Shown: in pieces, positions 22,209 to 32,800 of the stretch
Layout: each line of letters opens with the position of its first letter
Numbering within the stretch: the stretch's first letter is position 1
NCBI GenBank assembly: GCA_011799875.1
Contig: CM022302.1
Span: 523,294,228-523,358,227, forward strand
Length of the DNA: 64,000 bases
Direction of reading: 5' to 3'
Source of the DNA: Thinopyrum elongatum
Lineage: Eukaryota; Streptophyta; Magnoliopsida; Poales; Poaceae
Translations under genes and position numbers: made by a program
Notes under the pieces: model-generated
What the model was told of the DNA's origin: nothing
Database searches by the model: none
Seen by the model: only the letters and a program-made list of their open reading frames with translations

Positions 22209-25200
22209 TTATGGATAAAACTTACGAAGATGCTCAATGTTCCAGGAGTTGATCACTGGAATGCCATCCTCGGTCTCTAGGCGGACAGCGCCAGGCCTGG
22301 TGACTCGTTTCACCCGATAAGGGCCTTCCCACTTCGGCGTCAACTTGTTTGAATTCTTGGCCGACTGAACGTGCCGAAGAACAAGGTCGCCTTCCTCGAG
22401 ACTTCTGGCATTAACTTTGCGGCTATGGTAGCGACGCAAAGCTTGCTGGTAGCGAGCAGCTCTCACAGCAGCTTGAAGACGATCCTCCTCGAGGAGCATA
22501 GCGTCATCTTGCCGCAGTTGCTCTTGCTCAAGCTCATCGTAAGCGAGCACTCGAGGTGACCCGTATACGAGTTCCGTGGGGAGAACTGCCTCTGCTCCAT
22601 AGACTAGAGCAAAAGGCGTCTGGCCAGTAGCTCGATTTAGCGTCATCCTGATCGACCAAAGAACCACTGGTAGCTCCTCGATCCAGTTCTTACCGCACTT
22701 GCGCAGCCTGTCGAAAGTTCTCGTCTTGAGCCCATGCAGCACTTCAGCATTTGCCCTTTCAGCTTGACCGTTGCTTCTCGGGTGAGCAACAGAAGCGAAA
22801 CAGACCTTGGCGCCAAGGTCTTCGACATACTGCATGAAGGCGTGGCTCGTGAACTGGGTACCGTTGTCGGTGATGATCCTGTTAGGAATACCAAAGCGAC
22901 AAACAATTCCCTTGAAGAACTTGATGGCTGATTGTGCTGTCACCTTCCTCACTGCTTCCACTTCCGGCCACTTCGTGAACTTGTCGATGGCCACATACAA
23001 GTACTCGAAGCCCCCGGTGGCACGGGGAAAGGGGCCGAGGATGTCGAGCCCCCAGACCGAAAATGGCCAGGAGAGAGGGATTGTCTGGAGAGCTTGAGCT
23101 GGCTGATGAATCTGCTTGGAATGAAACTGGCACGCTTCACACTTGGTTACTAGTGCAGTTGCATCCTGGAGGGCGGTGGGCCAAAAGAAACCTTGCCGGA
23201 AGGCCTTTCCAGCAAGGGCTCTTGACCCTATGTGGTGACCACATATGCCTCCATGAATCTCCGCCAACAGCTCCTGTCCTTCTTCCTGGGGAATACACTT
23301 CAATTTCACACCGTTTGGTCTTTTTCTGCACAGCATGTCATCGACAAATTGATACATATTGGACCGACGGGCTACTTTCTCCGCTTCTTCCTGCTCTTCG
23401 GGAAGTTCTCCTGTCTGAAGGAAACGGATGATCTGTTGTGCCCACGCTGGAGCCTGTGGCTCGACAACGAGGACTAAAGGCATTTCTTCTGCTGCGGGAA
23501 CATCAGGCCCTGCGGCAAGAGCTTGTCGCTCTACCAGAGCCGGCCGTTCCCCGACGAGCTTGGCGGGAACAGCTGCTTCAACGACAAGAGCCTGGGGCCC
23601 TGCTGGAGCGTGTTGTCCTTCAACAAGCTCGTCGGGAGCAGTTGCTTCAACGACGGAAGCCCAAGGCCTCGCCGGAGCATCTTGCTCCTCAGCGCTTTGA
23701 TCAGGAGCGCCTGCTTCAACGACAAGGACCCGAGGTCTTGTCGGAGCAAGTTGCCCCCTTGCATCTTGCCTAGGAGCACCCGCTTCAACGACAAGAGCGT
23801 GAGGCCTTGTCGGAGCAAGTTGCCCCTCTGCATCTTTGACGCTGGCTTTGGCAGCCTTCTTGCCGGCGGCTTCGGGGAGCTCTGCCGGGAAGTAGTCGCC
23901 AGAAGCCAACTTCCTCTTCCTGCCTTGCCCAACTGATGGCGTCACGGATGGCTGAGTTAGTTGGAGCACAAAAGTGCCTGGTTCCACACGCAATTTGAGT
24001 GCGGCGCGCTTTGACAAACCATCGGCAATGTCATTCTCAGCACGTGGGACGTGCTCCATTTGTAGGCCGTCAAAGCGTTCTTCCAACTTCCTCACCTCAT
24101 CTACATAAGCTTCCATCAATGGGCATTGGTAGTTCTTGTTCACTTGCCTGACGACAAGCTGCGAATCTCCCCTGACAATAAGCTTCTTGATCCCAAGGTC
24201 TGCCGCGATCCTGAGACCGGCAAGCAACCCCTCATACTCTGCAGTATTGTTCGTCGCCTGTTCCTTGGGAAAGCGCATTTGGACCACGTACTTGAGGTGC
24301 TCTCCGGTGGGTGCGACAAGCAGTACGCCAGCACCGGCGCCTTGCAGCGAAAAGGCACCATCAAAGTACATAAACCACTCTTTGCTTGTCTCCTTGCCGG
24401 GGAGAGTCATCTCTGGGATTTCTTCGTCTGGCGTTGGTGTCCATTCTGCGACAAACTCTGCCAAAGCTCGGCTCTGTATGGTTGATGTACTCTCAAACTT
24501 GAGACCAAAGCTCGACAACTCCAACGCCCACTCGACAATCCTGCCTGTCGCTTCTGGATTTTGCAAAATCCTTTTCAGCGGGAAGCGAGTAACGGCGGTA
24601 ACTTCATGTGCTTGAAAGTAATGGTGCAGCTTTCTCGAGGCCATGAGAAGGCCGAAAAGCAGCTTCTGCACACCAGAATACCTTGACCTAGCTCCCTGCA
24701 GAAGAGAGCTGACAAAGTAGACCGGGCGCTGCCCCATTTTCTTTTTTTGTATCACTTCGCCTGACTGCGTAGACGAATCCTTATCGGCACCAAAACTTGT
24801 CGGGGGAGCCCCCAGCTTGTCGCTGGACGTGCTTGCCGCAGTTACTGCCTCCTCATCCACCTCTCTCTCCGCTACTAGCGCAGCACTAACCACTTGATTG
24901 GTTGCCGCTAGATACAGCAACAACTTCTCTTGTGGTTTAGGTGCGACAAGTATTGGAGGAGAGGAGAGGTATCTCTTCAAGTCTTGCAGCGCTGCCTCCA
25001 CCTCCGGAGTCCATTTCAATGGACCTGCCTTTTTTAAGATTTTGAAAAATGGCAGGGCGCGCTCAGCTGACTTGGAGACAAACCTACTGAGAGCAGCAAC
25101 ACAGCCGGCAAGTCGTCGTACATCCTTGACGCGCTTCGGTGCTTCAATTTGCTCAATGGCTTTGATCTTGTCAGGATTGGCTTCAATTCCATGTTGAGAC

Positions 25201-25898
25201 ACAAAGAACCCGAGAAGCTTGCCAGAGGGAACTCCAAACACGCACTTCTCGGGGTTGAGCTTCAGGTTGATCTTGCGCAGATTTACAAAAGTTTCTTCTA
25301 GATCTTGAACCAAAGTAGCCCTGTCCTTGCTTTTGACCACTATATCATCCATATAGGCTTCCACATTTCTGTGCAGCTGAGGCTCAAAAGCAATCTGGAC
25401 TGCTCTTGCAAATGTTGAACCAGCATTTTTCAAACCAAATGGCATACGTATGAAATAGTATGTGCCACAGGGTGTGATAAATGCGGTCTTTTCCTCATCT
25501 TCCTCGGCCATGAAGATTTGATGATACCCTGAATATGCGTCAAGAAATGAAAGCAAATCACATCCTGCTGTGGAGTTAACAATCTGGTCTATGCGGGGCA
25601 AAGGAAATGGGTCTTTGGGACAAGCTTTATTGACATCAGTGAAATCAATACAAAGCCTCCATTTTCCATTCGCTTTGCGCACGACAACAGGATTGCCCAA
25701 CCACGTAGGATGGAGCACTCCTCTGACGAGGCCTGCTGCTTCCAACTTCTTGATTTCTTCCGCAATAAACTCTTGCTGCTCCACAGCTTGCTTTCTGGCT
25801 TTCTGCTTGACGGGCCTCGCGTGGGGACAGACGGCAAGGTGGTGCTCAATTACTTTCCTGGGAACACCGGGGATGTCGGACGGTTGCCATGCAAACAC
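22209..25898 (-). CDS. Tat Gypsy pol: RT, RNase H, archaeal-type RNase H and integrase
   Basis: An open frame of 1229 codons encodes, in order, RT (FTDVNKACPKDPFPLPRID, then YMDDIVVKSKD), a first RNase H remnant (PVYFVSSLLQGARSRYSGVQ), a second archaeal-type RNase H (MYFDGAFSLQGAGAGVLL, TNNTAEYEGLLAGLRIA, VRGDSQLVV), a repeat-containing linker, and integrase. Integrase has a zinc finger region (HGGICGHH...CEAC) and the catalytic D, D and E in GLDILGPF, ITDNGTQF and SNGQAERANAE. Two RNase H domains in tandem mark the Tat lineage. The linker at about 23500-23840 holds a 69-bp tandem repeat (23 residues per unit). The frame is continuous with protease and gag upstream apart from two stop codons. 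Confidence 0.95.
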   Translation of the reverse strand: MFAWQPSDIPGVPRKVIEHHLAVCPHARPVKQKARKQAVEQQEFIAEEIKKLEAAGLVRGVLHPTWLGNPVVVRKANGKWRLCIDFTDVNKACPKDPFPLPRIDQIVNSTAGCDLLSFLDAYSGYHQIFMAEEDEEKTAFITPCGTYYFIRMPFGLKNAGSTFARAVQIAFEPQLHRNVEAYMDDIVVKSKDRATLVQDLEETFVNLRKINLKLNPEKCVFGVPSGKLLGFFVSQHGIEANPDKIKAIEQIEAPKRVKDVRRLAGCVAALSRFVSKSAERALPFFKILKKAGPLKWTPEVEAALQDLKRYLSSPPILVAPKPQEKLLLYLAATNQVVSAALVAEREVDEEAVTAASTSSDKLGAPPTSFGADKDSSTQSGEVIQKKKMGQRPVYFVSSLLQGARSRYSGVQKLLFGLLMASRKLHHYFQAHEVTAVTRFPLKRILQNPEATGRIVEWALELSSFGLKFESTSTIQSRALAEFVAEWTPTPDEEIPEMTLPGKETSKEWFMYFDGAFSLQGAGAGVLLVAPTGEHLKYVVQMRFPKEQATNNTAEYEGLLAGLRIAADLGIKKLIVRGDSQLVVRQVNKNYQCPLMEAYVDEVRKLEERFDGLQMEHVPRAENDIADGLSKRAALKLRVEPGTFVLQLTQPSVTPSVGQGRKRKLASGDYFPAELPEAAGKKAAKASVKDAEGQLAPTRPHALVVEAGAPRQDARGQLAPTRPRVLVVEAGAPDQSAEEQDAPARPWASVVEATAPDELVEGQHAPAGPQALVVEAAVPAKLVGERPALVERQALAAGPDVPAAEEMPLVLVVEPQAPAWAQQIIRFLQTGELPEEQEEAEKVARRSNMYQFVDDMLCRKRPNGVKLKCIPQEEGQELLAEIHGGICGHHIGSRALAGKAFRQGFFWPTALQDATALVTKCEACQFHSKQIHQPAQALQTIPLSWPFSVWGLDILGPFPRATGGFEYLYVAIDKFTKWPEVEAVRKVTAQSAIKFFKGIVCRFGIPNRIITDNGTQFTSHAFMQYVEDLGAKVCFASVAHPRSNGQAERANAEVLHGLKTRTFDRLRKCGKNWIEELPVVLWSIRMTLNRATGQTPFALVYGAEAVLPTELVYGSPRVLAYDELEQEQLRQDDAMLLEEDRLQAAVRAARYQQALRRYHSRKVNARSLEEGDLVLRHVQSAKNSNKLTPKWEGPYRVKRVTRPGAVRLETEDGIPVINSWNIEHLRKFYP

Positions 25899-25937
25899 GT
25901 CGACATTCGCCCGCAGGAAAGCAATGAGCGCGCTTTC

Positions 25938-26684
25938 CTATTTGTTGTCAAGTGTGGCACTGATGGTGAAGGAACCACCAGTGCCATCCTCCTTGGCGGG
26001 CACCTTCTTTGTCGCCGGCGGAGCGGCTTTGTTCTTCTTGCACTTGCCGGTGGAGCTCTCTGGTGCGTCCTCGACGGCAGCGCAGCACTCCGAAGAGGTG
26101 CGCTTGCCGGAGTGGGCACAGGAGCTCTTGCCGGACTTCCTCTTGTTCCTCCCCCCGGGAGCTTCACCGGCAAGTGCCTTGGCGGCAGTTGCGGCAGCTG
26201 CTTCCCGGTAAATCTTGTCGGCGCAAATAAGTGCATCCTTCTTATCGCAGGGAACTGTGATAACACTTACTGGGCCTGGCACCTTCAACACGTTGTAGGC
26301 ATAATGAGAGGCTGCCATGAACTTGGCGAGCGCTGGACGGCCAAGTATCCCATTATAAGGCAATGGAATATCGGCAACGTCAAAGGTGACCTTCTCGGTC
26401 CGGTAATTCAGCTTGCCGCCAAATGTCACTGGCAGCGTGATCTTCCCTTTCGGCTTGCTCCTTCCTGGATTGACTCCTTGGAAAGTACCAGTTTCCTCAA
26501 GCTCACCGTCAGGGATTTGAAGTTTCCGGAGCACAGCGGGCGAAATCAGATTCAAGCCGGCCCCACCGTCAACTAACATCTTCGTGACCTTGAGGTTGCG
26601 GATCGTTGGTGAAACCAACATCGGCAAGCACCCGACCGCCGTTGTGCGGTCAGGGTGGTCCTCAATGTCAAAGACGATAGGCAT
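25938..26684 (-). pseudogene. Tat Gypsy protease segment, bounded by in-frame stops
   Basis: The aspartic protease motif reads LVDGGAGLNLIS, with the DGGA variant seen in Tat elements. The segment starts near PIVFDIEDHPDRTT and ends in a Lys-rich linker. It is in the same frame as gag (TGA at 26748-26750) and pol (TAG at 25938-25940); the distances are multiples of three. Both stops are best explained as C-to-T changes, so the ancestral gag-pol was a single frame. Confidence 0.85.
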
Positions 26685-26747
26685 GTCGGACCACTTCAGA
26701 AGCTTTCTGGCGTCAACAGATGGTTCCGCCGCATTGATCTCTCGTGC

Positions 26748-28808
26748 TCACTGTTTAAGTTGGCGGTGAGAAGAATGCAATGAAGCACCACCGTCAACAC
26801 ACAAGACTTCTGTGGCTTTCTGAAATTCGTGCTCACTGGATTCTTCATCATCTAGATCATCATCATCATCGTCTTTGTCGCGGCCACGAGGAGGTCTGTC
26901 TCTCTGCTGCTGCTTGGCCTTGCCGCGACGCCCTCCTCGGGCAGTGCGCTTCTTGCCGGACCCGCCAGCACCTTCTGGGGCCTTCTCCTTGTCGCGCCTC
27001 TCATACTCAGCTTTCTGCTGCTCGACAAGCTGCTCGACTCGTCGGCAGTTCTGGAGATCATGTCCCTTGGTGCGGTGGATCTTGCAATATTGCTTGTCGG
27101 AGCCGTCCTGCTTGTCGGCAGCCGCCAAGGCCTGACAGTTGGCGCACGCGGCAATCTCCTTGCCGGAGCCTTCAACTTTGGCCTTGTCGGCGCTGCCGTT
27201 GTCGCTGGACTGTTCGACGGCAAGCACAGCTTTGCCCTTTTTCTTCCTGTTGTTCCACCGCCGGCCCTTCTTTGCCGGGGCGGTACCTTCGCTGTCAGAG
27301 CTCCCCCCTGCGCCAACATCTTCACCGGGAAGTTTCCTTCCCTCTTCAGCACGCGCACACTTGTCGGCGAGAGCATATAGCTGGCCAATGTCTCTGACCT
27401 TGGTCATCGCCATTTCCTCCCGCATCTTGCGGTTACGCACGTTCTGATGGAACGCGCTAATAACCGCAGCGGGGTGGACATCTGGGATGTTGTACTGTAC
27501 GCGACTGAACCTTTGAATGTATTTGCGTAGGGGCTCTCCTTCCTTCTGGGGGATGAGATGAAGATCACTCTCCTGGCCATGAGGTTGATGACCGCCAGTA
27601 AAGGCACCAACAAACTGATGACACAGGTCCGCCCATGAAGAAATGGAGTTCTCCGGCAAGTGCATGAGCCATGAGACGACGTTGCGCTTTAACACGAGCG
27701 GGAAGTAGTTAGCAAGAATCTTGTCGTCTCGTCCCCCGGCACCTTGCACCGCAATGGTGTAAATGCTGAGGAACTCCGACGGGTGTGTCTTGCCATCATA
27801 CTTCTCCGGCACGTCAGCCTTGAAAGCCTTGCGGTTGGGCCACTGGACCTGCCGCAGCTCACGGGTGAACGCTGGACAACTTACCGCGTACGGCAAGTCG
27901 CCAGGATCCCCTGGCGCATGCATGTCAACAGCGGGCCCCGCGCGTCTGTCAGACTGACGATGCGCTTCTCTCCTTCGCTCGATAGTGGTACGAGCGTCTT
28001 CCCCTCTGCGTTCCTGAAGAACGAGGCGCTGGTCACGACGAGCTCGCGGGTCAGACGACGCCGTGGAATCTTCGCCACGGGCGTCGTTTCGACGTGTCGG
28101 CGACCGAGGCCGTCTGGGCGGGGAGTGTACGGTTGTTGCCCCCTCGCCGTTCTTGTTGGTGACAGCATTGTCACCAGTTCTCTTGTCGGCCGCGCGCGCC
28201 GGATCGGCATCAGCAAAGCTGAGAAGGCTGTGAATGGTTGCCCTCCACTCGTCAAGCTTATCTGCTGGTGGAGGGAAATTCAGGAGCAGCTGCGCACGCG
28301 CCAACGCTTCTGCTGGTGAGGGAGGTATCGAGTGGCGTGAGGACTGTGGGATGCTCTTACTCCTAACAGTGTTAGAAGGAGCATCTCCACGCCCAGGCGA
28401 CCGTACCTCGACCCCGCCAGCGTGTTGATGCGTATGGTGACCCTGCGCATCTCGAGATCGATGCGCAAGTTCATTATCCAGGGAGCGCCTGGCACCTGGG
28501 GCGTCAGGACGCTGCCTGTCACGGGCTTCTTGCGAAGGCCGCGGCGTCTGAACTGGCGCAGGCGTTCTAGAACGCGCAGCACCATTTCTGGAGCTTGCAG
28601 GGCCAGCAGCAGCGAGCAGCGCTGTGTTCCCAGACCCAGCAGCGCCAAGATTGGTGTTGCTGGCCCGGTTTTGGACAGGTGGAGATAATGGGAGCTCTCG
28701 CTCTCCAGTCCCTCCAGCAGTCGCAATCACGTCGGCAACCTCCTGCATGGGAGCAGGCGGGTTGGACGTAGACGCACCGATGGCCGAAGTCTTCTTTTTT
28801 GGAGCCAT
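26748..28808 (-). CDS. Tat Gypsy gag
   Basis: The likely start is the ATG at 28808 (MAPKKKTS), 11 codons inside the longer open frame that begins at 28841. After a low-complexity Ser/Pro/Arg-rich N-terminus, the Retrotrans_gag core is clear (FKADVPEKYDGKTHPSEFL, ANYFPLVLKRNVVSWLMHL, SSWADLCHQFVGAFTGGH). A basic/acidic tail follows, ending in a CVDGGA word and then a TGA. Gag builds the particle and binds RNA; a Cys/His stretch (CANCQA...YCKIHRTKGH) may be the nucleic-acid binding part. The TGA separates it from protease in the same frame. Confidence 0.9.
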   Translation of the reverse strand: MAPKKKTSAIGASTSNPPAPMQEVADVIATAGGTGERELPLSPPVQNRASNTNLGAAGSGNTALLAAAGPASSRNGAARSRTPAPVQTPRPSQEARDRQRPDAPGARRSLDNELAHRSRDAQGHHTHQHAGGVEVRSPGRGDAPSNTVRSKSIPQSSRHSIPPSPAEALARAQLLLNFPPPADKLDEWRATIHSLLSFADADPARAADKRTGDNAVTNKNGEGATTVHSPPRRPRSPTRRNDARGEDSTASSDPRARRDQRLVLQERRGEDARTTIERRREAHRQSDRRAGPAVDMHAPGDPGDLPYAVSCPAFTRELRQVQWPNRKAFKADVPEKYDGKTHPSEFLSIYTIAVQGAGGRDDKILANYFPLVLKRNVVSWLMHLPENSISSWADLCHQFVGAFTGGHQPHGQESDLHLIPQKEGEPLRKYIQRFSRVQYNIPDVHPAAVISAFHQNVRNRKMREEMAMTKVRDIGQLYALADKCARAEEGRKLPGEDVGAGGSSDSEGTAPAKKGRRWNNRKKKGKAVLAVEQSSDNGSADKAKVEGSGKEIAACANCQALAAADKQDGSDKQYCKIHRTKGHDLQNCRRVEQLVEQQKAEYERRDKEKAPEGAGGSGKKRTARGGRRGKAKQQQRDRPPRGRDKDDDDDDLDDEESSEHEFQKATEVLCVDGGASLHSSHRQLKQ

Positions 28809-28873
28809 AAGGCGGAGGATGGCCCAAAAACTAACGCGCAAATCGCTAGATCAGGTTCACACAACCTCTCACC

Positions 28874-28891
28874 CCAAACCTGGCGCGCCAA
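28874..28891 (-). other. Primer binding site of the Tat Gypsy
   Basis: On the minus strand TGGCGCGCCAGGTTTGGG lies three bases inside the right LTR, the expected place for a tRNA primer site. The TGGCGCGCCAGG form is common in Triticeae Gypsy elements. Confidence 0.8.
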
Positions 28892-28894
28892 AGA

Positions 28895-29893
28895 TGTCGG
28901 GGACGAATCCACGATCACCTATGGGACCCAGGGAAGGACCCCTTTTACGTTCGGCAGGGAGAGACGGTCGCACGAAGAGCAAATCTAGCGAAGAACATGA
29001 CAGCGCACGCGAGAGATTTACCCAGGTTCGGGCCGCACGGATGCATAAAACCCTACTCCTGCTTTTTGGTATATTTTTTGGATGATTGTTCTAGCTCTAG
29101 AAGCGCTACAGTACAGAGCAGCTGCGTACAATACTGGAGTTCTCAATCTTCGAGTTCCTTCACCCCCCTCCACGTTGCCTATGGGCCTCCTTTTATACGC
29201 ACAAAGGGGTCACCAACAGGTGGCAAACAGTAAAGGTAGAGGTGGAAAGTTGCTACAGTAAGGCTATTATTACTAGGATGACATGTCCTACCTACCACTG
29301 ACGGCAGGGGACAAGGGCATTAAATGCCCATGCCTTAGCTGTCCAGATACATGTATCTGGACGTCTTGGACGTGGGAAAAGCCTATCCCACCTGCTCCTG
29401 CACCGCTAGCTACAGAGTACCGCCGTCTACACAGTGCCCTGCCACGCACGCTTGGAAGGACCCAGAGCGCCACGCTGGCAGAGGCACTGGAGCAGCAGCA
29501 CAGTAGCACAGTGTTACAGTAACGCTTGCCGCGGCAAGACCTTGCCGCACTTGATAGCTTGCCGCAACCAATAGCTTGCCGCGCAAGGTAACTTGCCGGG
29601 GCAAGTACCTTGCCGCAGCTACTATCTTGCCGCAGCCAATGACTTGCCGGGGCAAGTACCTTGCCGCGGCAAGTACTCTGCTACAGCAAACCTCAGGCTG
29701 GGCCTCAACTGTCCCTCCCGGCAAGCTCCTCTTGCCGGGGCCTTGACTCTTGCTTTGTATACTTTGTTCTTGAATGGTCTAATAATCTTGAGCTTCTCTC
29801 TGGCTGTCCTCCCGTAAGCCTGGCCGCGGGATGCTGCTACTGCCCGTGCACAAGTACGGGGTACTAGGGTACCCCTATTCTAGTACACCGACA
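28895..29893 (-). repeat. 5' LTR of the Tat Gypsy (right in the window)
   Basis: 999-bp partner of the LTR at 16035-17016. On the minus strand a TATA box (GTATAAAAGG, about 29192-29202) marks the element's own promoter; the same box is at about 16332-16341 in the other LTR. Confidence 0.95.
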
Positions 29894-29898
29894 AACTT

Positions 29899-32800
29899 CA
29901 AGAAGGACGGCAAGGGAGTTGCCGCGCCCGGTAAGCAAGCTGCCGGGAAGAAGCCAAAGAATGGACCCAAGCCTGAGACTGAATGCTTTTATTGCAAGGG
30001 AAACAGTCACTGGAAGCGGAACTGCCCCAAGTACTTAGCGGATAAGAAGGCCGGCAATACCAAAGGTATATGTGATATACATGTTATTGATGTGTACCTT
30101 ACCAGTGCTCGTAGTAGCTCCTGGGTATTTGATACCGGTGCGGTTGCTCATATTTGTAACTCAAAACAGGAGCTGCGGAATAAGCGGAGACTGGCGAAGG
30201 ACGAGGTGACGATGCGCGTCGGGAATGGTTCCAAGGTCGATGTGATCGCCGTCGGCACGCTACCTCTACATCTGCCTACGGGATTAGTTTTAAACCTCAA
30301 TAATTGTTATTTAGTACCAGCTTTGAGCATGAACATTGTATCAGGATCTCGTTTGATGCGAGATGGCTACTCATTTAAATCCGAGAATAATGGTTGTTCT
30401 ATTTATATGAGAGATATGTTTTATGGTCATGCCCCGCTGGTCAATGGTTTATTTTTATTGAATCTCGGACGTGATGTTACACATATTCATAGTGTGAATG
30501 CCAAAAGATGTAAGGTTGATAATGATAGTCCCACATACTTGTGGCACTGCCGCCTTGGTCATATTGGTGTCAAACGCATGAAGAAACTCCATGCAGATGG
30601 ACTTTTGGAGTCTCTTGATTATGAATCATTTGACACATGCGAACCATGCCTCATGGGCAAAATGACCAAGACTCCGTTCTCCGGAACAATGGAGCGAGCA
30701 ACCAACTTTTTGGAAATCATACATACTGATGTGTGCGGTCCAATGAGCGTTGAGGTTCGCGGTGGTTATCGTTATGTTCTCACCCTCACTGATGACTTAA
30801 GTAGATATGGGTATGTCTACTTAATGAAGCACAAGTCTGAGACCTTTGAAAAGTTCAAGGAATTTCAGAGTGAGGTTGAGAATCAACGTGACAGGAAAAT
30901 AAAGTTCTTACGATCAGATCATGGAGGGGAATATTTGAGTCACGAATTTGGCACGCACTTAAGGAAATGTGGAATTGTTTCACAACTCACGCCGCCTGGA
31001 ACGCCTCAGCGTAATGGTGTGTCCGAACATCGTAATCGCACTCTATTAGATATGGTGTGATCTATGATGTCTCTTACCGATCTACCGCTATCATTTTGGG
31101 GTTATGCTTTAGAGACTGCCGCATTCACTTTAAATAGGGCTCCGTCGAAATCCGTTGAGACGACACCGTGTGAATTATGGTTTGGGAAGAAACCTAAGCT
31201 GTCGTTTCTGAAAGTTTGGGGATGCGATGCTTATGTCAAGAAACTTCAACCTGAAAAGCTCGAACCCAAATCAGAAAAATACGTCTTCATAGGATACCCT
31301 AAGGAAACTATTGGGTATACCTTCTACCTTAGATCCGAAGGCAATATCTTTGTTGCCAAGAATGGATCCTTTCTGGAGAAAGAGTTTCTCTCGAAAGAAG
31401 TAAGTTGGAGGAAAGTAGAACTTGATGAGGTACCCCCTCTTGAACCGGAGAGTAGCGCAGCTCAGGAAGATGTTTCTATGGTGCCTGCACCGACTAGAGA
31501 GGAAGTTAATGATGATGATCATGAAACTTCGGATCAAGTTGCTACTGAACTTCATAGGTCCACGAGGACACGTTCCGCACCAGAGTGGTACGGCAACCCT
31601 GTCCTGGAAATCATGTTGTTAGACAACGGTGAACCTTCGAACTATGAAGAAGCGATGGCGGGCCCGGATTCCAACAAATGGCTTGAAGCCATGAAATCCG
31701 AGATAGGATCCATGTATGAAAACGAAGTATGGACTTTGACAGACTTGCCCGATGATCGGCAAGCCATAGAGAACAAATGGATCTTTAAGAAGAAGACAGA
31801 CGCGGATGGTAATGTGACCATCTATAAGGCTCGACTTGTCGCTAAGGGTTATCGACAAGTTCAAGGGGTTGACTACGATGAGACTTTCTCACCCGTAGCG
31901 AAGCTGAAGTCCGTCCGAATCATGTTAGCAATTGCCGCATTCTATGATTATGAGATATGGCAAATGGACGTCAAAACGGCATTCCTTAATGGTTTCCTTA
32001 AGGAAGAATTGTATATGATGCAGCCGGAAGGTTTTGTCGATCCTAATAATGCTGACAAGGTATGCAAGCTCCAGCGCTCAATCTATGGGCTGGTGCAAGC
32101 ATCTCGGAGTTGGAACATTCACTTTGATGAGAAGATCAAAGCATTTGGGTTTACATAGACTTATGGAGAAGCCTGTGTTTACAAAAAAGTGAGTGGGAGC
32201 TCTGTAGCATTTCTCATATTATATGTGGATGACATACTATTAATGGGAAATGATATAGAATTCTTGGAAAGCATAAAGGCCTACTTGAATAAGTGTTTTT
32301 CAATAAAGGACCTTGGAGAAGCTGCTTACATATTAGGCATCAAGATCTATAGAGATAGATCGAGACGCCTCATTGGTCTTTCGCAAAGCACATACCTTGA
32401 CAAGATATTGAAGAAGTTCAATATGGATCAGTCCAAGAAGGGGTTCTTGCCTGTATTGCAAGGTGTGAGATTGAGCACGGCTCAATGCCTGACCTCGGCA
32501 GAAGATAGAGAAAAGATGAGTGTCATCCCCTATGCCTCAGCCATAGGGTCTATTATGTATGCCATGCTGTGTACCAGACCTGATGTGAACCTCGCCGTAA
32601 GTTTGATAGGGAGGTACCAAAGTAATCCCGGCATGGAACACTAGACAGCGGTCAAAAACATCCTGAAGTACCTGAAAAGGACTAAGGATATGTTTCTCGT
32701 TTATGGAGGTGACGAAGAGCTCGTTGTAAAGGGTTACGTCGATGCTAGCTTCGACACAGATCTGGATGACTCCAAGTCACTAACCGGATACGTGTATATT

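Larger units (their letters stand above)
16035..29893 (-). mobile_element. Ty3/Gypsy retrotransposon of the Tat lineage, 13.9 kb, TSD AACTT
   Basis: LTRs at 16035-17016 and 28895-29893 are flanked by AACTT at 16030-16034 and 29894-29898. Gag-pol runs on the minus strand from 28808 to 22209. A spliced antisense gene runs on the plus strand at 17388-21371, between pol and the element's 3' LTR. This layout, the dual RNase H domain and the large size are Tat-lineage traits. Only about nine or ten substitutions plus one 17-18-bp indel separate the LTRs by eye (about 1 percent), so this is the youngest member of the nest. The word CTTGCCG/CGGCAAG recurs throughout. Confidence 0.95.

Noticed and set aside
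26780..27397. Plus-strand ORFs of 100-200 codons opposite Tat gag and pol
   Set aside because: They are antisense shadows of the verified minus-strand gag-pol frame and show Arg/Ser/Leu-rich shadow composition.
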